From a virus, in IMG/VR virus record IMGVR_UViG_3300025310_000222, positions 1 through 42,811 of that record: a DNA stretch of 42,811 bases. The stretch is one strand, 5' to 3'. The notes beneath the pieces were generated by a model. That model was not told where the DNA came from. It worked only from the letters and a program-made list of their open reading frames with translations, and did no database searches. The position numbers and the translations under genes are program-made. Below, one piece after another: positions 1-6,642 of this stretch (position 1 is the first letter of the stretch; each line of letters opens with the position of its first letter).

Positions 1-216
1 CTAGCGGCCATTCACATCCCCGTTTTTCCGCTGGTTGATCAGCTTCTCGACCGAGTCCAGATACACGCGCCACCAGCCACGCGGCTGCTTCAACTGGTAG
101 CCCTCAAGAGTGCCGTCCTCGAGGTACCGAAGCACGGTCATCCGCGAGCACATCAACATCTTGGCGGCCCGATTGACGTCCATCTCCTGCCGCCCGATCT
201 TGGTCGTTAGGTTCAT
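1..216 (-). CDS. Small HTH (excisionase/MerR-like) protein, last gene of early operon
   Basis: A 71-residue protein starting at the ATG at 216, which overlaps the stop of the gene before it (ATGA). Residues 13-35 read as a helix-turn-helix of the HTH_17/excisionase type (NRAAKMLMCSRMTVLRYLED), followed by a wing-like RGWW segment. It is clearly related to its neighbour at 213-461: both carry CSRMTVLR and a GWW motif, so the pair arose by tandem duplication. Such proteins bind DNA as architectural or regulatory factors; a role in phage transposition or the early-late switch is inference. The stop codon is the first three bases of the window. Confidence 0.75.
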   Translation of the reverse strand: MNLTTKIGRQEMDVNRAAKMLMCSRMTVLRYLEDGTLEGYQLKQPRGWWRVYLDSVEKLINQRKNGDVNGR

Positions 217-461
217 CGTTTCACCTTCCCTTTCCTGCCGTTCTCCTGGGCCCGCAGCGAAGCCAGGTAGCCCGCCAGGGAGACCTTCGATACGTGCCAC
301 CAGCCGCGGTCTGTGAAGCGGCAGCCGGCCAACTTGCCGAGATCGAGCAGCCGCAGGACCGTCATCCGTGAGCAGCCGATCTTGACCGCCGCCGCTTCCA
401 CCGAGACGTGATCGTCCGGCCGGTAGAAGCCGTTACGGTGACCGGCGTGGCCCTTAGCCAT
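213..461 (-). CDS. Small HTH (excisionase/MerR-like) protein, tandem paralogue
   Basis: An 82-residue protein with a central helix-turn-helix (residues about 20-42, including the VEAAAVKIGCSRMTVLRLL segment) and a GWWHV wing-like motif. The C-terminus is basic (NGRKGKVKR), suiting nucleic-acid contact. It overlaps the end of the GemA-like gene by 8 bases and the next gene by 4, so it is translated from the same early message. It is a paralogue of the 71-residue protein that follows. DNA binding is a sound inference from the motif; the target is unknown. Confidence 0.75.
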   Translation of the reverse strand: MAKGHAGHRNGFYRPDDHVSVEAAAVKIGCSRMTVLRLLDLGKLAGCRFTDRGWWHVSKVSLAGYLASLRAQENGRKGKVKR

Positions 462-966
462 GACGCTGACCCTCCATCCGATTCGCCATGTTCTTCAGCG
501 CCCAGAAGACCCGGTTGGCGTCAGCCTTGGTGCGGATCTGGGTACGTCCGCGAAGCGGTGATGACGAGGCGGCCAGGAAGCTTTCGAGCCGGTTCTGGCT
601 CCAACCCAGGCGCGCGAGCTGTTGCTGGATGCCGGCGAGGTCACGCGCATCGGCCATCGTAACCACACCGGTGCGCCGGCCGCGGCGGCCTTCGTTTCCC
701 ATCGCGTGCGCGCGCTGCCGGCTCGGCCGGCTGTTGCTGATGCCAAGGCCGCCCTGCAGGAGCTCGATCAGCTTGTGCGCCTCGCGATTACTGAGCTCCT
801 TGAACGAAGTGACCAGGTGGCCGAGCTGCTGGCTCGCCCAGTCCAGGCGCGCCTGGCGGTCCATGTCCTTCGTGGGGCAGATGTCCCGCGAGGCCTGCTG
901 CTTCCATAAGACCTGCAGGCGCTGCATCTGGCCTGGCGTTATCGGCTTGAAACCGCTCTCGCTCAT
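454..966 (-). CDS. GemA / Mu gp16-like early protein
   Basis: 170 residues from the ATG at 966, which overlaps the preceding stop (ATGA) and has a purine-rich AAGAAGAGGAGG upstream. The N-terminal half has the pattern of the Mu gp16/GemA family: ITPGQMQRLQVLWKQ, then RLDWASQQLGHLVTSFKELS and a helix with EAHKLIELL. The C-terminal half (RDLAGIQQQLARLGWS...) looks like the small helical domain often found in these proteins. In Mu, GemA is an early product reported to modulate host gene expression. Its position near the distal end of the early operon fits. Family assignment is by eye and fairly firm; function here is inferred. Confidence 0.75.
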   Translation of the reverse strand: MSESGFKPITPGQMQRLQVLWKQQASRDICPTKDMDRQARLDWASQQLGHLVTSFKELSNREAHKLIELLQGGLGISNSRPSRQRAHAMGNEGRRGRRTGVVTMADARDLAGIQQQLARLGWSQNRLESFLAASSSPLRGRTQIRTKADANRVFWALKNMANRMEGQRHG

Positions 967-1316
967 GCCCGCGGCCTCCTCTTCTTTATAGGAGGTGGAT
1001 CCGGTGGCATCGCAGCAGCGGCGATGATCTCCTCGGCGGTGTCGTGGTTCATCACGCCCACCTTGACGCGGCGGCCGTCCCGGCGATGGACGGTGAGCCA
1101 GGTGCGGGTCTTTTTGCGGCCGCAGTCGGCGCAGGTTTTCCGCAGCTTTCGCTTCTGCTTCTTCCGTGCCCGCTGCGCTGCGATCCGAGCGATCTTGTCG
1201 CGGCGGCGGCACTCGAAACTGAAGAAGACGCGATCAAAGTCAGGCTCACCATTCTTGTCCCGCAGCTCGTTCTTGCACCCGCAGGTGCAGACCCGTACGT
1301 ATTCGGCCCCTGGCAT
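963..1316 (-). CDS. Small basic Cys-rich (putative zinc-binding) protein
   Basis: 117 residues. Cys pairs occur as CTCGC near residue 10 and CADCG near residue 62, with a very basic stretch between them (RIAAQRARKKQKRKLRK). This suggests a split zinc-binding site and nucleic-acid contact. The ATG at 1316 has AAGGGGA about 5 bases upstream. It sits in the early operon before the GemA-like gene with a 4-base overlap. No family was recognised. Confidence 0.65.
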   Translation of the reverse strand: MPGAEYVRVCTCGCKNELRDKNGEPDFDRVFFSFECRRRDKIARIAAQRARKKQKRKLRKTCADCGRKKTRTWLTVHRRDGRRVKVGVMNHDTAEEIIAAAAMPPDPPPIKKRRPRA

Positions 1317-1338
1317 CCATTCCCCTTAACCCAGAAAT

Positions 1339-1575
1339 TCACTTCTTCCTGCGCCGACAAAACCGGTTGTGCTCGTCGCGGACCCACGCTATCGACCGCT
1401 GCAAGAACTCGCGCGCGTCGTACGTCACGAACCAGCAGTTGGTGCGACTTAGGCCGCCGATCTTTGCCTGCAGCCGGCGCCGCTGTTGCGGCGTCAGCTT
1501 CTGCATCACCTCGAGCACGGCGCCAAGATGCTTGCCGATCTCGTTCTGCGCCTTCCTGATCACGCGAGCACTCAT
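1339..1575 (-). CDS. Small early protein of unknown function
   Basis: 78 residues, predicted largely helical (AQNEIGKHLGAVLEVMQKL, then TPQQRRRLQAKI), with a basic C-terminal tail FCRRRKK. It starts with an ATGA overlap on the previous gene, a strong sign of translational coupling. No domain was recognised; it could be a DNA-associated accessory protein, but nothing in the sequence proves that. Confidence 0.6.
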   Translation of the reverse strand: MSARVIRKAQNEIGKHLGAVLEVMQKLTPQQRRRLQAKIGGLSRTNCWFVTYDAREFLQRSIAWVRDEHNRFCRRRKK

Positions 1576-2222
1576 GCGGCGTCACCCCTGTCATCGAAGA
1601 CGTGCTGGACCTGGTAGCCAAACACCAGGCCCTTGAACCAGGTTTGATCCACGCGCCTCAGGTCGTACTCATGGGGATGAAGTTTCAGGAACTTCAGCAC
1701 AGCGTCATCGTCGTAGCGGCCGTGAGGCAGTCTTTTCAGGAGCCCGCGTCGCTCCCATCCCTGGACCGTCGCCCACCCAACGCCGAGGAGCTCCGCGATG
1801 TCCCTGACGGTATAGCCGTCGACGACGCGACCGGACACGCCCATGCGCGCCAGTTGAATGAGGACGGAGTCAACGCTGCGGCCCAAGCGCTTCGCCATCC
1901 GTCGGACCGGGACACAGCCGCGGCTTTCATCGAGGTACGCGACCTCCTCCGTGGTCCACTTGCGCTTGTTGATAAAAGTCAGACCGAGGCCGCGCGCCCG
2001 GGCATAGATCAAAGAGCGACCGAAGCCGGTTCGTGCCGCCATGGCAGTGATGGACTTCACCAGCTCGGCCCGACGCTTGACCGCGTAACACTGGCGCAGC
2101 ATAACGTCGTGCTCTGGCTTCCAGGCCGGATTAGCGCGGGCGCGCCCGAGATCTCGGCAGTGGCACACCGTGCACTTCCCGTTGCGATTGGCCGGCTGGC
2201 CACATAGACAAGTCTTCATCAT
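1572..2222 (-). CDS. Zn-ribbon plus Myb/SANT-like plus HTH_17 regulator
   Basis: 216 residues starting at the ATG at 2222 (ATGA overlap). Three parts are visible: an N-terminal Cys cluster (CLCG at residue 4, CTVCHC near residue 16); a middle region with WTTEEVAYLDE near residue 95 and a following helix pair, reminiscent of SANT/Myb-type or gcrA-like helical bundles; and a MerR/excisionase-type HTH near residues 140-165 (TVRDIAELLGVGWATVQGWE, then RRGLLKRL). It is the largest of the small early proteins and a good candidate for the switch to late transcription, a job done by Mor and C in Mu, neither of which was recognised here. That role is inference. Confidence 0.65.
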   Translation of the reverse strand: MMKTCLCGQPANRNGKCTVCHCRDLGRARANPAWKPEHDVMLRQCYAVKRRAELVKSITAMAARTGFGRSLIYARARGLGLTFINKRKWTTEEVAYLDESRGCVPVRRMAKRLGRSVDSVLIQLARMGVSGRVVDGYTVRDIAELLGVGWATVQGWERRGLLKRLPHGRYDDDAVLKFLKLHPHEYDLRRVDQTWFKGLVFGYQVQHVFDDRGDAA

Positions 2223-2602
2223 GCGGTCGCAGCCAACCCTTTCTTCTTGCGCCACTCCGAGCGGAACTCGTCCCACGAGCGGAACCATTCGCGGATCCTC
2301 TCGTCCTGCGCGTACAGGCGCTTCGTGGCGTTCTCCGTGGTGACCGTAGGCCAGTCCATCGGAACGTGGACCAGAATGTTGGCGATCCGCAGCGCGACTT
2401 CGGGGCACGGGAAGTAGCAGAAGACCGCGTGCCCGGTGGGAACGTGGCTGATGGTCCAGAGGTCGTCAAGGTCGTCGCAATGCGCCGCCGGCCAACGCAG
2501 GAACTTCTGCGTGCGATGGACGACCAACTCCGGGCACCGGCTGACAAGAGCGTCAACCTCGGCCGAGTGCTCGAGCGATGGGCAGTAAACCTGTACCCTC
2601 AC
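2219..2602 (-). CDS. Early protein of unknown function
   Basis: 127 residues, coupled on both sides by 4-base overlaps. The sequence is mixed alpha/beta with a conserved-looking core (TGHAVFCYFPCPEVALRIANIL) and a charged C-terminus (EWFRSWDEFRSEWRKKKG). Three spaced Cys are not arranged as a zinc ribbon. No family was recognised; it is supported as real by overlap coupling and high third-position GC. Confidence 0.6.
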   Translation of the reverse strand: MRVQVYCPSLEHSAEVDALVSRCPELVVHRTQKFLRWPAAHCDDLDDLWTISHVPTGHAVFCYFPCPEVALRIANILVHVPMDWPTVTTENATKRLYAQDERIREWFRSWDEFRSEWRKKKGLAATA

Positions 2603-3036
2603 AGCAACCTCCCTTGTTCCGGTACCGGCGACGGCGCCAGCGCCTTAACACAGTCCGGGCAAAGGTCACGGTCGGGGCCGATCGACTTCGCGTGCTCGTC
2701 GCACATGGGCGCGTCGCACGTCTTCCGCTGGTGGCTGACGATGGCCGGGTTGTGCGCTCGCGGGCCATCGCAAAGCTTCGTCGACCACGCCGAGCACCAT
2801 TTGCAGCGTCGCCGGGCACTCGGCGCCTCCCGTTCCCGCAGGAATTGTTTTGCCTGGCGGACGGACTCGCAGTAGCCGCGCTCGTCGTAGAGAGCGCGCT
2901 TCATCGCGGAGCGCAGCTTGCACCAGCACTGCCAGCAGAAGCTCTTCCCCGCACCCTTGCGCCGGCCGCAGGAACACTTCGTGCCGGCCAGCTCGGTGTA
3001 AATCTCGGCGTCGGCTTGTTTCAACTGCCGGGTCAT
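2599..3036 (-). CDS. Double zinc-ribbon small protein
   Basis: 145 residues from the ATG at 3036, overlapping the previous stop. Two cysteine regions are visible: CSCGRRKGAGKSFCWQC near residues 21-37, and a C-terminal half with CKWC, CDAPMC-DEH and CPDC. The first unit is paralogous to the 85-residue protein at 6122-6379, which has CACGHHKRSEESFCRQC followed by the same kind of helical segment. Zinc binding is likely; partner and job are unknown. The repeated use of this module within one operon is notable. Confidence 0.65.
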   Translation of the reverse strand: MTRQLKQADAEIYTELAGTKCSCGRRKGAGKSFCWQCWCKLRSAMKRALYDERGYCESVRQAKQFLREREAPSARRRCKWCSAWSTKLCDGPRAHNPAIVSHQRKTCDAPMCDEHAKSIGPDRDLCPDCVKALAPSPVPEQGRLL

Positions 3037-3176
3037 GACGGCCGCCTCCTGGCTTCCAGCGCCGCGCGAATGTTGTCGATGAGCAGCGTGATCTCCATCG
3101 CGTACTGGCGCAACGTCACTTCGCCGTCCTGACTCTTCCAGGTTTCGATCGCGGCGATGATCTCTTCGTCGGTCAT
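3033..3176 (-). CDS. 47-residue early protein
   Basis: A short ORF starting at the ATG at 3176, which overlaps the stop of the wHTH gene (ATGA), and ending at 3033, where it overlaps the next ATG. It encodes a helical acidic/basic peptide beginning MTDEEIIAAIETWKSQDGE and ending RRRPS. The perfect 4-base overlaps at both ends and the reading frame filling an otherwise empty 144-base gap make it a convincing small gene. No function recognised. Confidence 0.65.
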   Translation of the reverse strand: MTDEEIIAAIETWKSQDGEVTLRQYAMEITLLIDNIRAALEARRRPS

Positions 3177-3613
3177 GCGGACCTTTCTTCTTCCAGCGTG
3201 AGCTGGCCGTGCAGTTCGGCGACGCGTTCCGGGCCATACAGGACACGCAGCCGGCGAGCGAGCTCTCGCATTTCATTGATCAACGGTCGGCCGGCGACTT
3301 CGAGGTCCTCCGCGCTGTCGACGAGGAAGTAGCCGTGGTCCTTGCCGCGCGTGGCGCCGATGGCCACACCGTGGTTCACGATCAGGTCCCGGACTACAGA
3401 CTTCACCTCGCGCTCCGCCAGGCCCGTAGCTTCCTCGAGTCGCTGGCGCGTGATCGGCTGCTTCCTGCCAATGTGCAGGCAGATACGGCGCAGGACCTCG
3501 CGCTCGTTGCGCGTGAGCGGCGGTACCGGCGGCGGTTGCGCGTAGAGCAGCTGGCGCGCCCGCTGCTCGGCCGTGAGCAGCGCGGTGAAGCCGAGTTGGA
3601 CCTGATCTGGCAC
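3173..3613 (-). CDS. Winged-helix DNA-binding protein
   Basis: 146 residues. Residues about 35-110 form a winged-helix pattern: a first helix (LTRNEREVLRRICLHIG), a recognition-type pair (TRQRLEEATGLAEREVKSVVRDL) and a wing with a Gly-Lys-Asp turn (ATRGKDHGYFLV). The C-terminus is a charged helix (INEMRELARRLRVLYGPERV). Such domains act as transcription or replication accessory factors; in this position it could regulate late genes. Start ATG at 3613; gene coupled downstream by ATGA. Confidence 0.7.
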   Translation of the reverse strand: MPDQVQLGFTALLTAEQRARQLLYAQPPPVPPLTRNEREVLRRICLHIGRKQPITRQRLEEATGLAEREVKSVVRDLIVNHGVAIGATRGKDHGYFLVDSAEDLEVAGRPLINEMRELARRLRVLYGPERVAELHGQLTLEEERSA

Positions 3614-3619
3614 GAGAAG

Positions 3620-3793
3620 CTAGGCGCACCCCCCGTGGGCGCGGATCGCGTCGGCATCCTCGGCCATAGCTGCGGCGCGCTCTGCCTGTTCGCGCGCGAA
3701 GGCCTGACACGGCTTGCAGTATTCGGACTCGGGCAGGTCGCGCTGGATGCAGTCGCGATCGTCGATGATGTTGGTGCAGTCTTCAGCAGTCAC
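3620..3793 (-). CDS. Small Cys-containing early protein
   Basis: 57 residues, read from the GTG at 3793 that overlaps the preceding TGA (GTGA). Residues include TNIIDDRDC near the start and EYCKPCQAF in the middle, a probable half zinc ribbon; the rest is a helix rich in Ala and acidic residues. The segment TNIIDDRDC resembles TNIVDDRHVC in the protein at 4419-4975, so the two may share an ancestral element. A longer in-frame start at 3844 would overlap the neighbouring gene and is less likely. Confidence 0.55.
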   Translation of the reverse strand: MTAEDCTNIIDDRDCIQRDLPESEYCKPCQAFAREQAERAAAMAEDADAIRAHGGCA

Positions 3794-3983
3794 ATTTCCT
3801 CCGTGATTCGCCCGGCCGCTTCGGCCAGGATGTGCAGGGCCCACGTTCCTTCCTCAGTCCGCTCTACCCCCCCCCCCTAAGGAGGTGGGCCATCGCGCCG
3901 GCGACACACATCAGCGCCGCCTGCTTCTGTAGTCGCTCGAGCTGCCACGCAAGCCGCCTACCGGATCGGCAGCGGTTAGCCAC
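3790..3983 (-). CDS. Small early gene interrupted at a G11 homopolymer
   Basis: Read from the GTG at 3983 (overlapping the previous stop), the frame encodes about 39 residues (VANRCRSGRRLAWQLERLQK...) and then hits TAG directly after a run of eleven G (plus-strand C run 3867-3877). With one more G, or a -1 shift, it continues as VERTEEGTWALHILAEAAGR and ends at TGA 3790-3792, overlapping the next GTG. The downstream frame has high GC at third positions and the canonical GTGA coupling, so it looks like genuine coding sequence; the product would be 64 residues. Either the run is miscounted, or slippage controls expression. Function unknown. Confidence 0.55.
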
Positions 3984-4416
3984 GGCCGCACCCCTTGTGG
4001 GTCCAGGTGTCGCCGCCGGCCAGGCACCCACCGAGCGCGCGGAGCTCGTCGTATACGCAGCGCGCGCAGACTTCAGGCTTGCCGAACTCCCGCATGCGTT
4101 CCTGCGCGATCCGCGCGAAGAGCATCACGTCAAGCTGGTAGTCGTTGCGGATGGGACCCGGATCCTGCAGGCGGCCGCCGACCTGCACGAGCGTCGGCGG
4201 GTACACGCCATTCGCGGTCCAGATGGTCACGAAGATGTCGGCGCCCAGCGCGACCTGGCTGCGCTCCTCGTCAGTGAGCTCCCAGCGCGACATCACGCGG
4301 CCGTCGGGCGACTGGAAGCACGGCAGCGGCAGGAACTCGGGCTGGCCGTTCTGCGGGCCACCGATGTTCGTCTCGAATTGTTGAAGCCCGTGAACGACGG
4401 GCGACTTAGGCTGCAT
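3976..4416 (-). CDS. Phage early protein, unknown function, C-terminal Cys cluster
   Basis: 146 residues with ATG at 4416 preceded by GGAG. The central part (RWELTDEERSQVALGADIFV, then TIWTANGVYPP) matches a pattern I associate with small phage proteins of unknown function, with a conserved Trp-x-Leu-Thr-x-x-Glu-Arg and a Gly-Ala-Asp-Ile. The C-terminus has CARC, GGC and KGC, a possible zinc site. It follows the frameshifted gene at 4419-4975 by two bases and overlaps the next gene. Confidence 0.65.
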   Translation of the reverse strand: MQPKSPVVHGLQQFETNIGGPQNGQPEFLPLPCFQSPDGRVMSRWELTDEERSQVALGADIFVTIWTANGVYPPTLVQVGGRLQDPGPIRNDYQLDVMLFARIAQERMREFGKPEVCARCVYDELRALGGCLAGGDTWTHKGCGRG

Positions 4417-4418
4417 GG

Positions 4419-4975
4419 CTACTCCGCGTCCGTGGCCAAGTGCTGGCTGATGAGGTCGGCCTTGCGCTCGACCGGGAGCGCAAGGAAGAGGCGATCAAGC
4501 TGCCGCTCGCTGACGCAGATCGTGGCCACCGGGTCGGCGCCGTCGGTCGCCCTCCGTGATGGGGGGGGGTGTTCCTGGCAGGCTTCTTCGCGGCGCGCGG
4601 CGTGCGCTTGGGCGCGGCCTTCGCGGCCGGCTTCTTGCCGGCGCCCTTATGCTCTTTGCAGAGACCGAGTTTGTTGTTGGCGTTGATCAAGTTGTCGCAG
4701 CCGCCTTCAAAGCGACACTTCTGGCGTTCGGACTTCATGGTCGGGCTCTCTTTCCGTGCAGAGGATTCCGGCTCAGCCGGGGCCGTGGGTTGTCGTTTGA
4801 GCAACTGACGCTTCACTACCGGGCACGCCACGCCGTCTTCGCAGAAGACGCAAACGTGGCGGTCGTCAACGATGTTGGTCGTCATGCAGCGGTGACCCTT
4901 CTCGAGGCACGGCCGGCAGAACGATTCGCCGACGTTCTGGAGGTCAGCGTGAAAGAGTCTGACGGGATGCGACAT
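4419..4975 (-). CDS. Zinc-finger protein with H1-like basic linker, interrupted at a C9 homopolymer
   Basis: Begins at the ATG at 4975, six bases after a perfect AAAGGAGG. It has an N-terminal Cys set (CRPC near residue 19, CVFC and GVAC near residues 51-60), a second Cys/His set (CRFEGGCDN...CKEH near residues 88-108) and a Lys/Ala/Pro linker like histone H1 (KKPAAKAAPKRTPRAAKKPA). In the frame as written, translation after the C9 run (plus-strand G run 4561-4569) becomes Arg/Ser-rich and runs into the next gene. One extra C, or a -1 shift, gives a sensible ending (TDGADPVATICVSERQLDRL ... LATDAE) and a TAG two bases before the next ATG. About 185 residues if restored. DNA or RNA binding is likely; function unknown. 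Confidence 0.6.
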
Positions 4976-5147
4976 CCGCTGCCTCCTTTCCCGCGCAGCC
5001 AAAGCAGCAAGTGCGGCCGTTACGGTTTACGAACCAGTAGTGGGCCGCCCCGCACAGCCGACACCGGAGCGGCTTCGCCGTCACGATGCGGATCACATCG
5101 CGGTCGACGAAGAGCCAGACTCCGGGGATGGCGGCGCGGGCGAACAT
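4944..5147 (-). CDS. Small zinc-ribbon protein
   Basis: 67 residues from the ATG at 5147, whose first base is the last base of the previous TGA. Two Cys pairs, CRLCG and CCFGC, are separated by about 17 residues that include aromatic residues, the classic spacing of a zinc ribbon. The N-terminal hydrophobic stretch (IPGVWLFV) is too short for a membrane segment. The end overlaps the next gene by 32 bases. No specific family recognised. Confidence 0.6.
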   Translation of the reverse strand: MFARAAIPGVWLFVDRDVIRIVTAKPLRCRLCGAAHYWFVNRNGRTCCFGCAGKEAADVASRQTLSR

Positions 5148-5593
5148 CAAGCGGCGGCGTCCTTCTTCCGCTCAACCTTTAATGAAGGCTTGTTGGTGGT
5201 GACACAGATGCAGGCGCGGTATGCCTGCTGGGCGCGCGCCCCCAGCTGCGCGACGAGGTCATCGGCGCCGGCGGACAGCGAATAGCGGACCTCGCGGCGG
5301 AAGATCTTCTTGAAGCGCAAACTCAGGTCGTATTCGCGCAGGTGCGCGAAGAACTTCTCGACGGCGCCATAGTCGATGCTGGTCGAGCTTCCCGTGGTGA
5401 CCGTGACCTGGAACTGGTCGCCGTCTAGGCGCAGCGACTTGTCGGAGCGGGGCGGCGTTGTGCCGTAAGCCTGCACCGTGGCGATCAGTGCTTCCCTCGC
5501 CTTCGCGGTGCGCTCAGCGGCAAGGTCCTCGGCGGCCTTGGCCTCGAGGTAGTGGTTGGCGGCAGTGTCTATGGAGCGTTTGTCGATACCCAT
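5147..5593 (-). CDS. Early protein with helical N-terminus and small beta domain
   Basis: 148 residues, ATG at 5593 with a purine-rich GAAGGAACACGAAG upstream. The first 45 residues form a charged helix (EAKAAEDLAAERTAKAREAL); then comes a small beta unit (LRLDGDQFQVTVTTG) and a mixed segment ending with Lys/Asp. The shape, and the place in the operon between MuB and GemA, recall the Gam host-nuclease inhibitor of Mu-like phages, but the Gam signature motifs are not evident, so I do not assign it. A structure prediction compared with Gam would settle this. Confidence 0.55.
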   Translation of the reverse strand: MGIDKRSIDTAANHYLEAKAAEDLAAERTAKAREALIATVQAYGTTPPRSDKSLRLDGDQFQVTVTTGSSTSIDYGAVEKFFAHLREYDLSLRFKKIFRREVRYSLSAGADDLVAQLGARAQQAYRACICVTTNKPSLKVERKKDAAA

Positions 5594-5622
5594 CTTCGTG
5601 TTCCTTCCTTCAGTCGTTTAGT

Positions 5623-5901
5623 TCAAAACTCGTCGTGGTGGTTGAAGGCCAGGCGCAGCGCATGCGGCGCTGGCACATCCACCGTGAAATTGGTCAGCTC
5701 GCCGCGGAGCTCGCGCCGGCCGGGAAAGAGCTGGCCGTGCTCCAAGGCTGCGGTCCGCAGCTCGCGCGCCGCTTCCTGCTTCCGCACCTTCCAGGCGATC
5801 TTGTCGCTGTAGCCGGCGGCGTAACGCTCCTCCATCGCGGCGATGAAATAGCGGCGAACCATCTCGTCGACCTGGACGGGCGTGGGCGCGGCGGTGTTCA
5901 C
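5623..5901 (-). CDS. Early protein of unknown function
   Basis: 92 residues; the ATG at 5901 overlaps the preceding stop. Helical N-terminal half (VDEMVRRYFIAAMEERYAAG, then IAWKVRKQEAARELR), followed by a short beta-rich end (ELTNFTVDVPAPHALRLAF). No motif recognised. Supported by operon coupling and codon composition. Confidence 0.55.
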   Translation of the reverse strand: MNTAAPTPVQVDEMVRRYFIAAMEERYAAGYSDKIAWKVRKQEAARELRTAALEHGQLFPGRRELRGELTNFTVDVPAPHALRLAFNHHDEF

Positions 5902-6125
5902 TGGACCGCGACCTCCTCTTTCGTAACCTCTTCCATCACGTAGTCATTTGGGACCACCTTCATGCGGTCCCAGTCGTAGGCGAACTCCTTGCCGCAATCG
6001 AGGCAGACGACGTAAGTCCCGGTCGCCTTGGCCGCCGCCGAGCGGTTTCCCGGCTTGGCGGTGATGGGGAAGCTGTAGCGGGTGTGCCAGCACCCGAACA
6101 GCATGTCCATGACGTCGGTGATCAC
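5898..6125 (-). CDS. Small early protein with a CxxC pair
   Basis: 75 residues when read from the GTG at 6125, which overlaps the TGA of the gene before it (GTGA); an ATG at 6110 is an alternative. Contains CWHTRYSF near the N-terminus and VVCLDCGKEFAYDW in the middle, the latter a typical half zinc ribbon, and an acidic C-terminus (MEEVTKEEVAVQ). Longer in-frame starts upstream lie inside the neighbouring genes and are improbable. Confidence 0.55.
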   Translation of the reverse strand: MITDVMDMLFGCWHTRYSFPITAKPGNRSAAAKATGTYVVCLDCGKEFAYDWDRMKVVPNDYVMEEVTKEEVAVQ

Positions 6126-6379
6126 GCCTGCTCCTTCGCCTTCGGGGTCCGTCCGGTGTACTTCGTCAGCCAGTCGACCGCCTCGAAATAGAAGTCGACG
6201 TAGCCGTTGCGGAGAGTGGCGTAGAGGTTCGAGCGCATGGGCGCAGGGAGCGAGTGGTAACACTGGCGGCAGAAGGACTCTTCGCTGCGCTTGTGGTGCC
6301 CGCACGCACAGTGGTCCGAGCGCAGCGCTGCGAGCGCCTGCCGGGTGCGGGGATCGATTTGTTGCCTTTCGACTGCCAT
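6122..6379 (-). CDS. Small zinc-ribbon protein
   Basis: 85 residues with CACGHHKRSEESFCRQCYHS at residues 24-43, a compact C-x-C...C-x-x-C unit with nearby His, followed by a helical part (APMRSNLYATLRNGYVDFYF). The Cys module and the following helix are paralogous to the N-terminal half of the 145-residue protein at 2599-3036. Zinc binding is likely; function unknown. Confidence 0.6.
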   Translation of the reverse strand: MAVERQQIDPRTRQALAALRSDHCACGHHKRSEESFCRQCYHSLPAPMRSNLYATLRNGYVDFYFEAVDWLTKYTGRTPKAKEQA

Positions 6380-6382
6380 AGA

Positions 6383-6496
6383 TCACCTCGTAAACAAGTG
6401 GCCGATGCCGGCGCCCAGCAGCAGCCCGAGCCAGAACAAAGCCGCGGCCCCCCAGGAGTAGCGCTCGGCCAACGGCATGGGGCGCGCGGACCTCAT
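6383..6496 (-). CDS. 37-residue single-span membrane peptide
   Basis: Short gene starting at the ATG at 6496, whose ATGA overlaps the stop of the previous membrane peptide. After a short basic head (MRSARPMPLAER) the rest is one hydrophobic segment (GAAALFWLGLLLGAGIGHLF) ending in TR, consistent with one inner-membrane span. It pairs with the similar 49-residue peptide just upstream. Small early membrane peptides in phages can act in exclusion or lysis timing; nothing here decides between those. Confidence 0.6.
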   Translation of the reverse strand: MRSARPMPLAERYSWGAAALFWLGLLLGAGIGHLFTR

Positions 6497-6642
6497 GAGA
6501 GCCACACTCCGACAACGGCGCCAACGACGGCGCCGCAGACAAAGAAGAAGCCCGCCAGAACCAGGCCCCAGATGAACTGCGCTCGATCTTCCTGAATCGC
6601 GGCCGCGCGATGCGGCGTGCGCAACACTCGCGTTGATCTCAT
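6493..6642 (-). CDS. 49-residue single-span membrane peptide
   Basis: Read from the ATG at 6642 that overlaps the preceding TGA. Basic N-terminus (MRSTRVLRTPHRAAAIQED) followed by one strongly hydrophobic, Gly/Val-rich segment (FIWGLVLAGFFFVCGAVVGA) to the C-terminus. One membrane span with the N-terminus in the cytoplasm is predicted. Adjacent to a second peptide of the same kind with a 4-base overlap; the two may act together. Confidence 0.6.
   Translation of the reverse strand: MRSTRVLRTPHRAAAIQEDRAQFIWGLVLAGFFFVCGAVVGAVVGVWLS

Noticed and set aside
1-20. Phage terminus or MuA-binding end
   Set aside because: The window begins exactly at a stop codon with no repeated MuA-type sites, so the true end lies outside.
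5147-5593. Gam host-nuclease inhibitor
   Set aside because: Only the general shape and location fit; Gam motifs could not be identified, so the gene is left unassigned.
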